A stretch of 64,000 nt of DNA from NCBI GenBank assembly GCA_963920665.1, contig OY987264.1:22982906-23046905 (forward strand), in the 5' to 3' direction. The notes beneath the pieces were generated by a model that was not told the origin of the DNA, did no database searches, and was given only the letters and a program-made list of their open reading frames with translations. The translations under genes and the position numbers were made by a program. This stretch comes from Straminergon stramineum. Taxonomy: Eukaryota; Streptophyta; Bryopsida; Hypnales; Calliergonaceae. Shown one piece after another: positions 22,868-33,804 of the stretch (the first letter of the stretch is position 1; each line of letters starts with the position of its first letter).

Positions 22868-23315
22868 CACTTGACATGCCATTTGATGGTCTTAAATCAA
22901 TGTTAGAGAATATTGATTTCAAACATTTTTGAACTTAATTGACCCCTAAGCATCTCTTTTGACCAAGCAAGTCATTTGATGGTCCCAAACCAACTTTAGA
23001 GAATATCTATTTTAAATATTTTTGAACTAAAGTGACCCCTAAACATCTTTGACTTCTACCTAACAAGTCATTTGATGGTCTCAACCCAACTTTTAAGAAT
23101 ATCCATTTCAAAAAAATTTGAACTCAATTGACCCATGAACATCTCTTTTGACCTAACAAGTCATTTGATGGTCCCAAACCAACTTTACATAATATCTATT
23201 TCAAATATTTTTTATTTGGAGTGACCCCCAAACGTCTCCTTCTACCTAACAAGTCATTTAACGGTCCCAAATCAACTTAAGAGAATATCTATTTTGGATA
23301 TTTTTGAACTATATT
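22868..23315. repeat. Tandem repeat, about five units of 93-96 bp
   Basis: Each unit carries 'aagtcatttgatggtccc', 'aaccaacttta', 'gaatatctatttcaaa', 'tttttgaac' and a 'gtgacccctaaacatct'-like stretch. Positions of the 'gatggt' block (22885, 22978, 23074, 23167, 23260) give spacings of 93, 96, 93 and 93 bp. No frame is conserved through the array, so a coding role is unlikely. Confidence 0.85.
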
Positions 23316-26300
23316 AACTTATAAGTGCTTGAGTCACTAAGGTAAACTAGCCTATGGCTAGCAGAATGATTGGTTTGCAATATTGGTATTTTTGCAAAAT
23401 TTTGAATTTTTTTATAAAAAGAAAAATGTGAGAAATAAAGAGAGCAATTGAAGATTCATTTTTTTGACAAAGTATAAATTTGTTATGAATTTTTGAAGAG
23501 TGCTTCCCAATTGGGCCAACAAAAGTGTATCCATTATGGTCATTTGAATCACCTCAAGTAGTCACAATATTTCCTAACATGGCCTACAAAAGTCATTTCT
23601 TATGATGAATTTACACTAAAAGGTGGAAGGTCCTAACTTCCTATTGTAGTCACTAGTCATACCATCACCACATCCATGATAGTAATTGTGGCCACTAACT
23701 CATCAAATGTAGCCCAAATCTCATTTATTAAATTTTTTTGTTAGAGGTTGATGCAAGACTTCAATGGATCATTCTGTAGGTATCTATCAAAGATACTTTA
23801 TTTTAGAATGTAGTCAATACAAATCCCTCAAAGAGAAGCTAAATGGACCCAATTGTATCATTGCGAGTTAGTTATTTGGCATGCATCTACTTTCATCTAT
23901 TGTTGGCTTCTTCTAAGAGATCTATTTTTTTAGTCTAGATTTCTCAAGTCAATATATTTTGGCTTTCTACTCTTGCTAGATTGATTTATAAGTAAGGCTA
24001 AAATTCTTGTTTTGTATTAAGTTTAAATCCAAAATTTATAGATTTGAAGTTCTTTAATACATTCATAAGTTTCAATTCAAAATATTCATCATATATCCAA
24101 ATAGTCTTCATTACAACTTAACACACCAATTACTTGATTGTGTTTTGCAAGTTTGGGTATCAATTCCACATTCAAAGACACAGAATCAAAGGTACCACCG
24201 CAACCCCATTAGTGACACTTATGGCTTTGATTCTAAGTGTTTGATTGCTACATAACCCACATAGACCTTGGTTTTGGTTTTGCCAACATGATAATATTTC
24301 AATATCTTTAAATAGTAAACAACAACAAAAACTACCCTTGGTATATAGTCCATCTAAATTGTGCTCTCCAAAAGTTCACCCTTGCACAAGCAATGGGATG
24401 ATTTAAAAAAATTTGTTCTTCATGGAAGTCTAAGTCATTCAAAATTCTTTAGTATTGTCCCAAAAACTATTTCTTTCACATGTAATGTTATTATGAATTG
24501 GGATTTGCAAGGTCAAACTTTGAGAAATTTTTACCATACCCTCTTAAACAAGTAGTGCAAGATCCCATGGTTCAATTTCCCAAAAACAACAATATTTTTC
24601 TATGAGTTTGACCTTACATCTATACATTTTTTTTTTTTTGGATCATTGGTAGAAAAATCAATTTATCGTGATCTTATAAAAATGAGCATTTAAATACAAT
24701 TATATCACTTATTATTCTAACATGTTAGAATAATTTGGGATTTTTTACCATATAAATTAAGATTAGAATGATTGTAAATATATTTTAGCTTAATTTTTTA
24801 AAGATTTAAAGAAGAAAATGTGGTTGAAAAAAACACTTTGTTGTAAAATTTGAATTTTAATACACAAAGCTCAAAATTAATAGATGTTTTGGATGTTTAA
24901 ATTTTTTTTAAATGGAATTGAAGCAGACTTGTTTGATTTTAATCTTTTCATTAGTTTTAATCAAATACCCAATACATGGATATTTTCTAAAAGTTGCAAT
25001 CAAGTTTCATTTACGAATGCTCATTTAATTTATGGATATGGAGAAATTTAGGGATTACAGGGAATATCTCTTTTGCAACATGATTATGCACATAAATTTG
25101 TATGTTTTTTTGGCCTACACTCATGCATTTGAATGATGAGATAAAACATCAAGGACAAAAGTAATCACCATACAAGTGCAATTAATGAAAGAAATCAATT
25201 GAGATTGAATATTTGTAATTTTTACATGTTTATTTTTAAGATTTTTATTTTACTTATCTACTGAAGTCATTTTTTAAGGACCATTATTTGAACTAGAAAA
25301 GTCATTTTTTGAAGTGAAAAAGTATCATTAACCTTTCAGATATAGAATATCTATAAAACAAAATCTTCAAATATGTTCCCTACAAATGTTAAAGAACTAA
25401 CACAAGAATCTACCAAAGAAAGTGAACAAAAAATGACAATTATGTATACATGGAATATATTTGCATTGGCATCCATTGTTTGAAATTTGAATGAGTAGTC
25501 ATTAAGGATTAATTCATGAATATGAATAAAACAAGGGTCATTGTAATGTGGTCCAAAGAGTGAATTAAAAGTCACAACGAGTATTATTTTGTAGGCAATG
25601 AAGATTTGAAAAAACATGTAAAGTCATTTTCTGAAATCAATTTTATAAATTTCCAAATAAAAAAAACATAGAAGATATATATCTTATAAAAACATTCTCA
25701 CCATAGAATTTTACAATTCTCAATGTCTTATAACAATTATAAATATTTTAGTTTTTTCTTTCATCAAGTAGCACCTTCCACTTTATAGTTTTTTCAAAGA
25801 TGAATACAAATAAATTTTTTTTTGGTTAATTTAGGATTCATGTAATCTCAAACCATTTTCCTACTTATTGACTAAATTGCACAAGTTATGGGGCTTACAT
25901 GTTTTTTCCTTAAAACATGGAAAGACAAAACTTCACCTATGGAAAGAGTTAAATTTTTTTTGGAAGTTTAGACAAATTGAATTTGCAATTGGTGATGGAT
26001 TTTAGTCTAAAATTTTAGAGTGATGTATTTGTAATAAGAATATATTTTTTGTTCCCTGCTTTAACTTTGTTTAAAAAATAAATAAATTTGAAATTATATA
26101 TATATAATATCCATGAAGATGGTTTAAAATAAAGTTATACTTATAGGGTATGATGATTAGGATTTATAATAAAATAATTTATGCAAAAATTCCAAATTAT
26201 AAAGTCAATAGAAGCCTAAAAGGTGCTTGAATTCTTGGAAAGCTCAAAGTGGATTCCTTAGTCTTTTATAGATTAATGAAAATTTTAGATAAATTGAAAT

Positions 26301-27390
26301 ATAATTTTTTTTTTCATATATGGATATACCCTTTATCTAGCTTTAATTTCCAATTCCAGTAAAATTTATTTCATGCCATCATTATCTTATTTGTGTTGCT
26401 TTAGTCAATCTTCTAGCCCTTTATCTTCTAATTTTTATTTAACACTTTTCTTTAGAACTATTTATTAATTAATTTGAATCTTTTTAAAATTCTATCTTGT
26501 TTATTGTTTGTAGAATTGTATATATTAATAAAAATATAAAGATAATTTGAAATACATATTAGAAAGAATTACAAACTAGTTGAACCTTAATTTTAAATGA
26601 TTACATTTTGAATTCAAAACATTGAATGTAGTTCTAATTAGGAATGAAGTTTACTAAATAATTTGAGATAAATCTCTTTATGGTTGTAAGAGATTTATTT
26701 CAAATATTCAGCGAAAAGGTTAGACAATAAATAACCAAGAAGAGTGTTTTTGTTGGAGGTTTAAACAAGAAAAAAGAAGAAAATGAACTATATGAAGTTG
26801 TTAGGTGCACAATTCCATCTCTATTGCTAAATGCCATATTTGAAGTTTGACTATTTGCATTAAATGAATGATTTGTTTCAACAAATAATAAGCTTGTCTC
26901 CCTCTTGTACATATTTTTTTTTATAGAATATTATTATTGGGATGACTTTTATTTGGTTAGAAATCTCTTCTAAGAAAATTTGCAATAAGAATTTTTTGTC
27001 AAAGTATTGAAAAGTCACCACATCTAGAGTTTGTTCTAATCAAATTTTTTTCTTAGTTGAAAAAGGACAACCTAGCAAGGTACATAATGAAACATTATCT
27101 TTAAAAAGAAATTAAATTTGAGTCTATATTTGGGCAATGACTTGAAGATGGTTGTTGGGGCATTTAAGAGTGAAATCATGTATGTACAAAAAGTTAAAAA
27201 CAAGATGCGCCTTAGTCAATCAAACTTGATTGTAACTTTGAAATTTTTTATTTTTAATGTCTAATTTAAATTGGGTTTTTTTTGAAGAATGACAAGTTTT
27301 CTTTCTACTTCTTAATTCAATTTGAATTCAAGAATTCTATGAACCATGGCAAATGCAAAGTATAGGATAAAACTTGAGGTAAAGCATTGG
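23316..27390. other. AT-rich intergenic stretch
   Basis: About 4 kb of very AT-rich DNA with no supported gene. The segment 24360-24660 vaguely resembles family C/D element interiors ('aagatcccatggtt'). Frames of 60-88 codons here have AT-driven composition and no motif. Confidence 0.4.
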
Positions 27391-27394
27391 GATG

Positions 27395-28400
27395 ATGTCT
27401 TAGAGGTTGAAGTGTTCTACAATTCATCAACCAAGGGCCTCATAGCTTGATGGCTCTCCATAACTAATTTTCTAGTTTTTGTCCAATTTTTTAATTTATA
27501 GTGCTAGTAAAATATTGGAAATTCAATATCTCTCATCTTGTTTATTTGAACACTACAAACTTGCTTTAAGTATAACTCCTTACTGAGGGCTTTGTGATGT
27601 CACCAACTATGCCTCTATGGCTCCATTGGCTGGTGGTTTAATTAGAAGGTCACAAACAAAACAAACAATAAAAAAATACTTCTTTTAATATTATAGACTA
27701 GTGTGCCATGTTTAATTGCAACAACCATAATTTGTTTTTCATTTGTAATTGCCACAAAAAGTGACAACAAATTCCTTCTTGAATCTTTTCATACCCATTA
27801 TTTTTCTTTAACTTATTTGTAGCACTAATTTATAATATTACGAATGATATCTATTTTGTATTATGTGTTTTAAATAAATGTTTTTAACCTACAAAAATAT
27901 TATGTCTAACAAAATTCAAGGGTAAAAATAAAAGTAAAAAGTTCAAATGGCAAGTAAAAATAAATTAAAGTTAAATTAAAAAATAAAAGTGAAAGTGAAA
28001 ATAAAAGTGTAAGTGCAAGTAAAAGCATACAAGTAGTGAAAAAGTGAAAATGATACTAGAAATAAAAATAAAAGTGAAAATGATAGTGAAAGTAAAGTGA
28101 TAGTACAAGGACACAAAAATATCAATGTGATGTCATAGTGGTAGAAGTGTTCTATAACTCTTCAACCTTTGGTTAGCTTGACAACCTAGTAGCTCTCCAC
28201 AACTTTTTGGGTGGACAAATTTTGGATGCACAAAAATACTTCAAAATTCAATATCTTTTGCCCTATCATTCAAAACACCATGAAACTTGCTTTGTGCCCC
28301 CTATCACCAATGGGCTTTCTGAAGGTACTAAACAAATCCTGATAGGTCCCTTGATTTAGGAGATTCTAATGTACATTACAAACAAAACTAAACAAAATTA
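27395..28400. repeat. Pair of dispersed-repeat copies flanking a purine-rich simple-repeat tract
   Basis: Copies at about 27395-27680 and 28120-28400 share 'gaagtgttct.yaa', 'tcaacc', 'ctctcca.aact', 'attcaatatctytt', a 'cttgctttrwg' block and an 'acaaacaaaac' tail. Related copies lie at 32360-32560 and 32610-32790. Between them, 27920-28105 is a degenerate tract of AAGTGAAAAT/AAATAAAAGT-type words. Non-coding. The class is unknown. Confidence 0.5.
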
Positions 28401-28776
28401 ATGTCTTAATATTGTTGATAGATATAATTTGATTTATTACTTGAAGATTTTGCAACCAATAGCTTTTAGTAGTGACTAGAAATATTAAGTAATTAGATTT
28501 TTTTTACTATTTTGGTAAAGAACAAGTTATCACTATAACCAAGGTAGATCCACCCTTGTGATGGATATCCAATTGAGTAATCGACAAAATGAAGACCTAC
28601 ATGGTTAAGTGATCAACAAATGCTTACTATAATCCTTTTTTTTTGTCTTATGAATATTGTACCTCATTTCTCTTTTGATTGTATGTTTTTTTGTCAATTT
28701 CTAGAAGTAGTGGAAGGTCACAACGTCACAACCGGCTTAAGGCTCAAGGCACCTTCCTCAGCCTCTTGATGGATTA

Positions 28777-29380
28777 TTAACCCCTAAAGGACCATAAGGC
28801 TACCACATGGCTTCTGCAACTACATTTGTAGAATATTCGGAATGTAAACCTCACTAATAGTTTGTGACCAACAAAGAGACCCTAGATAATTTTTTTTGTT
28901 GAATACATTGGTACAATGTGATCAAGAAATGATTGAGTGAGCGATATTTGGTGAAATTTTGAGAATAGGAAAAGTACTCTAAGCTATCACTTCACGTGCT
29001 CATATCTTTTTTTCCACACCTTAAAATGATTTAAAAAAAATTACACATCTAAATCATGCTGATATGTACTTGTGGAAAAAAAATCAGAGTTTTTTTTTAT
29101 TACTTTTGAGCATTCAGATTTCAACATTCCAATTTCAGCACATGCACAAAGTTCCACCAAATTGGATATCTTTCATCAATTTTGTCAACAATGACATTTT
29201 CTCAAAAACTGTGCAATTTTGTTGATCTTTTTTTCCTAGGAAAGCTACATAAGTCTTCTTTCATTTCAATGGTGACAATCATCAAAATCATATCACACAT
29301 TTGATAAATTATGCTTGTTACTAGAGCTAGTCAAGAAAACAAAAGCTTTGCTCAATCAGCCCCGGTCCTTTAGGGATACA
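28777..29380 (-). mobile_element. TTAA-bounded element, family A, reversed copy
   Basis: The left end is TTAA-CCCCTAAAGGACCATAAGG (28777); the right end is CGGTCCTTTAGGGATAC near 29380, with the TTAA mutated. The sequence is the reverse complement of 7310-7859 with substitutions and small insertions (about 600 against 550 bp). Confidence 0.7.
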
Positions 29381-30565
29381 ATCCTACGAATTCAGACATG
29401 TTTCTATACCTTCAGCAGTTGCAATTTAGTCAATTTTATAGACTACAGGGAGTATGCACAACTGAAGGAGCCTATCTTTATTACTTTTACCAATTGAGCA
29501 GTTAATACATACACACCTTGAACATTTAATCTTATATAATTGATTTTAAGTAATGTCCTCATAATATTTCAAACCCTCAAACTATTGCGTATGCCATCCA
29601 ACATAATGCTTGCAGGTGATTGCAACAAACATTTCACTGTCCTTTTCATTCTCAACCTCCAAAATCAGCAGAATTTTGGCCATAACTTCTGCGTTATTCC
29701 TCTCAAGGACTCAAAATTCAAAGCTTACTAAGGTATGCTCAGACAATCCTGACTTTGTGCACCACTCATACAATCGAGTGAATCGACTCGGTTGACCTCG
29801 ATCTATGACAAAAGTTTCCACTTAACATTCAGAAGCAACACTTTAAAAAGACACTTTCACAACTGCAACTCCATCTCAAAGAGAATGACCACACCAGAGA
29901 TTCCGCATATGGAATCAACCCATGAGACGACATAAAAGCCAACAATTGGCACACCAATTCTTTGAGTCTTCAATAATACTTTCAACCATCGAGCTTCCCA
30001 CTCGACTTTATTTCCAGTCACTTTAAACTGGCCCTCTAGAAAATTGACAGAAGATTCCAACATCCTGTGCTTGTCTAATCGTAGAAAAACTTGCACAACG
30101 TCTTGCGTCCTCTAAAAGAATGGGCAACATGTTACATACATTATTAACAAAACGATGTATCCTATATTCTCAGAACTGCGTGCACCCTAACTCCTGCTCA
30201 ATTAATATCTGATGCAAAGGTCATACGCTCACCCTAAAGAGCTATCCCCAGACTTGTCTAGCTCCTAGTACCATTTTTGTAACCAGGTGAGGCTATTCTA
30301 CTATTCCAGGCGACGCAAAAATGAAAATGAAAATGAAACCTCTGATGATCTAATGAATAAGCCAACCAAGTTTCTGATAACGAGAAGGTGCTAGGTCAAA
30401 GGACTAAGTGAAAACCATCCGAAGAGAGTCTCAAAACTGACAGTTTAGAATGGGAGATTGGAATTGGTCTCAGAGACATCCAACCAGGCTGAAGAGCACG
30501 GAAGGAATTGAAACGAGCATGGAGAGGACCTGATATAAATGGAGAAGCTCAAGTGCAGGAGCACA
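29381..30565. other. Intergenic DNA and probable 3'UTR of the syntaxin gene
   Basis: Moderate GC. A 79-codon minus-strand frame (29857-30096) has no recognisable content. The part next to 30566 probably holds the syntaxin 3'UTR. Confidence 0.35.
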
Positions 30566-31345
30566 TCAAGCCAGCAAGATGACCAGAAAGGCGAACAAGA
30601 CCGTCCCAACGATCGCCAAAATGACACATTTCCAATACTCGGATGACTTGTGGCTCTTGGCAGCACGGGCGAGATGGATGTTTGCTTGAACAGTTGATGA
30701 CGCTGAGCTCTCTATGTTTGCTTCGATGTCGTCAATTACGTATCCCTGATTGGCAACAATCTGCGCTAAATCCTTAAAAATCTCGCTCACTTCCCCTATT
30801 TGCTGTTGAATCTCTTGAATGCCCTGATCCCGCTCTTCAATCACAACAGCATTGTACATAACCTCGGATTCATTTGCTTCAACAACCAATCGCTGCTGCA
30901 GCAAGGCGGTCTCCTCCTCGCGACCTGAAGATTCCGATTCAGGCAAGGAGGAAACGGGAGGAAGGACAGGGGCATACTTGCGCTGACGAGTCTGCGCGGC
31001 TTTTTGTGCGCTTTGAAACTCCAGCAACACGGCTTGAAAATCTTTTGCCAGTTTGGCATCACGAACCTTCTTACTGGTGCTCGCGGAAGTCTGATGATCT
31101 GTCTCGTTCGCCTCTTTCAGCTTCGCCACCGTCTCTTCCACCAGCAGGCTTATCTTTTGTTCAGTCGCATGCAGTTTCTCACGAAGTCCATGATTGTCCC
31201 GCGGCGTCCCAAGCTGGTTCACCAGACGCTTGTAGGTCGAAACACTCGTATTGATCCGAAATACCCCCGCTGCCACCACATCGCTGCGCTCTTGCTTCGG
31301 CAATCCAGCAGCGCTCGCCCCTGTCTCAATATCCTCGAAACTCAT
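30566..31345 (-). CDS. SYP2: SYP2-class Qa-SNARE (PEP12/VAM3-like syntaxin), intronless
   Basis: A 259-residue t-SNARE for membrane fusion at the prevacuolar compartment and vacuole. The N-terminus 'MSFEDIETG' and the Habc region (about 25-125), with 'TYKRLVNQLGTPRD', 'LREKLH', 'KLKEANETDHQ' and 'KLAKDFQAVLLEFQ', match the plant PEP12/VAM3 group. The SNARE helix spans about 167-229 with 'VIEERDQGIQEIQQQIGEV' and the central layer glutamine Q200 in 'VANQG'. A single C-terminal membrane anchor (about 238-258) ends the protein. Length fits the family (about 260-280). The coding region is one uninterrupted exon, whereas SYP2 genes of flowering plants have several introns, so this may be a retrocopy that stayed functional or an ancestral intron loss. 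The frame is intact with all key residues. Which SYP2 paralogue this corresponds to cannot be told. Confidence 0.93.
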   Translation of the reverse strand: MSFEDIETGASAAGLPKQERSDVVAAGVFRINTSVSTYKRLVNQLGTPRDNHGLREKLHATEQKISLLVEETVAKLKEANETDHQTSASTSKKVRDAKLAKDFQAVLLEFQSAQKAAQTRQRKYAPVLPPVSSLPESESSGREEETALLQQRLVVEANESEVMYNAVVIEERDQGIQEIQQQIGEVSEIFKDLAQIVANQGYVIDDIEANIESSASSTVQANIHLARAAKSHKSSEYWKCVILAIVGTVLFAFLVILLA

Positions 31346-31535
31346 GACGCCACAACGGGCTCAAAACCGTCCCCCTCTCGTCCTCTTCAAACCACCAACC
31401 CCTCAATCAACAACCCAAACAATTCCTCGAAAATCGCCGCACCCAAAATCTGCACCTATATCGAAATAAAACACGAAATTCGCACAAAAACAGTTCGGAA
31501 CAGCGGAATTGGACCCAAATCTGGAACGATCGAAG

Positions 31536-31544
31536 AAACCCTAA
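31536..31544 (-). promoter_or_regulatory. Telo-box in the syntaxin leader/promoter
   Basis: AAACCCTAA (TTAGGGTTT on the gene strand) lies about 190 bp upstream of the syntaxin start codon. Telo-boxes are a known plant promoter and 5'-leader element of housekeeping genes. A second copy (50040-50048) lies in the first intron of the kinase gene. The motif is seen; the function is inferred. Confidence 0.4.
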
Positions 31545-32034
31545 CGCGGAGAGTCCAAGAATATCCAAACGCGCCCGAGGGTCTAAACCCCACGGCAGTG
31601 TCCGCCGATTCGCACCATAGACCAGAGTAGACGCATCAGAGAAATTTGCAAATAGAGAAAGCTTTAGAAACAGAGAACGGAGATGGCGATGGTGACGATT
31701 GTCGGTGAAGAAAAGAGTGTGAATTTCGCGACGGGTTTCGCAAAAAACTGGCTGACGCGTTTCTGCAGAGCGGGACTGACGCCGGATTCTTTTTGTGCAA
31801 GTTGGCGACGAAACATGCGCCTCAAGGCAGCTCGCCTATGGATGAATGAGGAAGTGCATCCAATTTGGGGGGTTGGATGATTAGCGAGTTTCTGCCGCGT
31901 GGCGTCGTCGTATGGGCTGATGTATGAGTGATTTTTCTTTTCACTTAATATTACTAATGAAGTGTGCCCTGTGCCATTGCCACAATATAATTAAATAAAA
32001 GTAAAAAAGTAATTTTCTAATTCATAACCACTTC

Positions 32035-32195
32035 TTTTTTCTTGTTTTTGACACAAGTGTGTTGAAGAACACACTGCGAGGGTTTCTGTCAAGGAGAAAG
32101 GTTCATTTCAAGTCAAGTAAACTAACCTGTCACAACCAGGTATTGAACCCGCAACCATGCCATTAGGTTCGGGAGCCTTTTCCACCATCATCTGT
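32035..32195 (-). mobile_element. Possible tRNA-derived SINE
   Basis: On the minus strand, an A-box-like TGGTGGAAAAGG (32187-32176) is followed 26 nt later by a B-box-like GGTTCAATACC (32149-32139), then about 90 bp of body and an A-rich stretch (complement of 32034-32053). This is the layout of a pol III SINE head and tail. There is no full tRNA fold, so it is not a tRNA gene. Borders are approximate. Confidence 0.3.
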
Positions 32196-32359
32196 AGTTT
32201 AGGGTCATCTCAGACCTCATAACCACTTTCTCAATTTTGTTCTTGTTCCCCGTTCCGTAATCCACTGAGGTTCCCCTATCAAGAAGCGACACCTTTCCCT
32301 AACGGAGCTTGTAATAATAAAATTAAAGTAAAAATAATTTTTTCATTTTTTAATCAAAA

Positions 32360-32790
32360 AAGCTTTGAAATATCATATCTTTTCTTCCATGAGTCAAAAC
32401 ACCATAAAACAAAGTATGTGAACCACTCCTCATTGAGAACTTTTTGATAGTACTAAGAACCCGATTGGGGGACACAAGGTCCAAGAGATCTCACTAAAAT
32501 AAACAAAATGAACAAACTAATTTAAAGTTATAGACTACTATAACCTAAGGTATAGACTACTATGCTATGTGCCATTGCTAGAGTCAAAATAAAGCCAGTT
32601 TTCTAATTTTCTAATTTATAAAAACTTCAAACTTCAATATTGTCCACATCATATATGCAAACACCACAAAACAAAGCCCTTGCACTCCTCCTCACAAAGG
32701 GCTTCCGATAGTACCAAGAATACGACTATGGGATGCACAATTTTAGAGATCTCAATGTAACAAACAAAACAAAACAAAACATAGAAACAA
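32360..32790. repeat. Two further copies of the 27.4/28.1-kb dispersed repeat
   Basis: Segments 32360-32560 and 32610-32790 share 'aaaacaccataaaacaaag', a 'ctcctcayygag' block, 'gatagtacyaagaa' and 'acaaacaaaac' with each other and, more loosely, with the copies at 27.4 and 28.1 kb. Non-coding. Confidence 0.5.
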
Positions 32791-32887
32791 ACAAATAGCC
32801 TAACTTAAGGTATAGAAGAATAGATAGTTCAATCAAAAATTTGAACCTCAAATTCAATTGAAATATATTCTCAATTCTCACTTGATG

Positions 32888-33804
32888 TTAACCCCTGAAG
32901 TCCTAAATTGCGTTTTTTTGGCAACATTGTAATTTTGGGCAACTTACTACAAATGGAATTTTTATTTATTTTTCTTTGAAATTTTTTCACAACATGTGAA
33001 CAAGGAGTAGCTTTGTGGGGCAACAAGTTTCATAACTTTTGACTACATCATTAAATTATAATTACATGATATGCAATTTTAAATGCTTTGTGGGCAATTA
33101 AAAAAAATCACTCTTTTAAGAAACAAATATTTCGAATTGGTTTTCTAGATTTACATATATGTAGAAAGCTTTGAATTATTCCATTATGATTAATGAAAAG
33201 AAAGTGATGAGGAGTTTTAGTTTGTGGGCAGTTATGGATTCTCTACTTTAATTAACTTTGAAGTCTTTTATTTAACTCAATTTTTGATGGTTTTTGAAAA
33301 AAATAAAAACTTCGGATATAGATTGTTTATTACAACGTTACAACCATTGGGATTGGCATTTTTCAATTCCATAACTAAATTCTCAAAAATTCAATATTTT
33401 GAATCATTCTCTACTTCTTCCTACTTGCTATTTTTTCCTATAATTATCTTGCGCAATTCCAAATGATTTAAATTTTTCAAGCATGTAGCCATCTCTTCTT
33501 GAAGAATGAATACAAAGAAGCACCATCATTTTGGAATTTTTTCATACAAATGTGACCTTGTGAAGTGCAATTGCCCATTTTTTGTCAAGGCAAAAAAAAG
33601 GGGGTTGTCAATTGAAACATTAATGTCTTGCAATCTAAATTGTGGAAATTTATCAAATTTTTTCCACATCTTCTCAAACTACAATATTTTATGGTTACAT
33701 ATGTCCAACTAAATGTTTTGTGTCTAAAATTTGGTACATGTCCTAGAAATGGCAATTAGAGAGTGTTTTTGGTGAAAACATAGTAAACAAACTTTAGGGG
33801 TTAA
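32888..33804 (+). mobile_element. TTAA-bounded element, family D, both ends intact
   Basis: The left end is TTAA-CCCCTGAAGTCC (32888), the right end ACTTTAGGGG-TTAA (33801-33804). Length 917 bp. The interior matches 6310-7114 in the same orientation and 38909-39835 reversed. No transposase frame is present. The right TTAA is directly followed by TCCCCAAAGGATGG, another element-like start. Confidence 0.75.

Noticed and set aside
22868..23315. CRISPR-like spaced repeats
   Set aside because: Whole units of 93-96 bp are similar along their length, with no unique spacers, and the context is a plant nuclear genome.
31004..31630. 208-codon plus-strand frame over the syntaxin gene
   Set aside because: It is antisense to the intact syntaxin and its 5' leader and has no recognisable protein content.
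32139..32187. tRNA gene on the minus strand
   Set aside because: A- and B-box-like words are present, but no cloverleaf with anticodon arm or acceptor stem can be formed.
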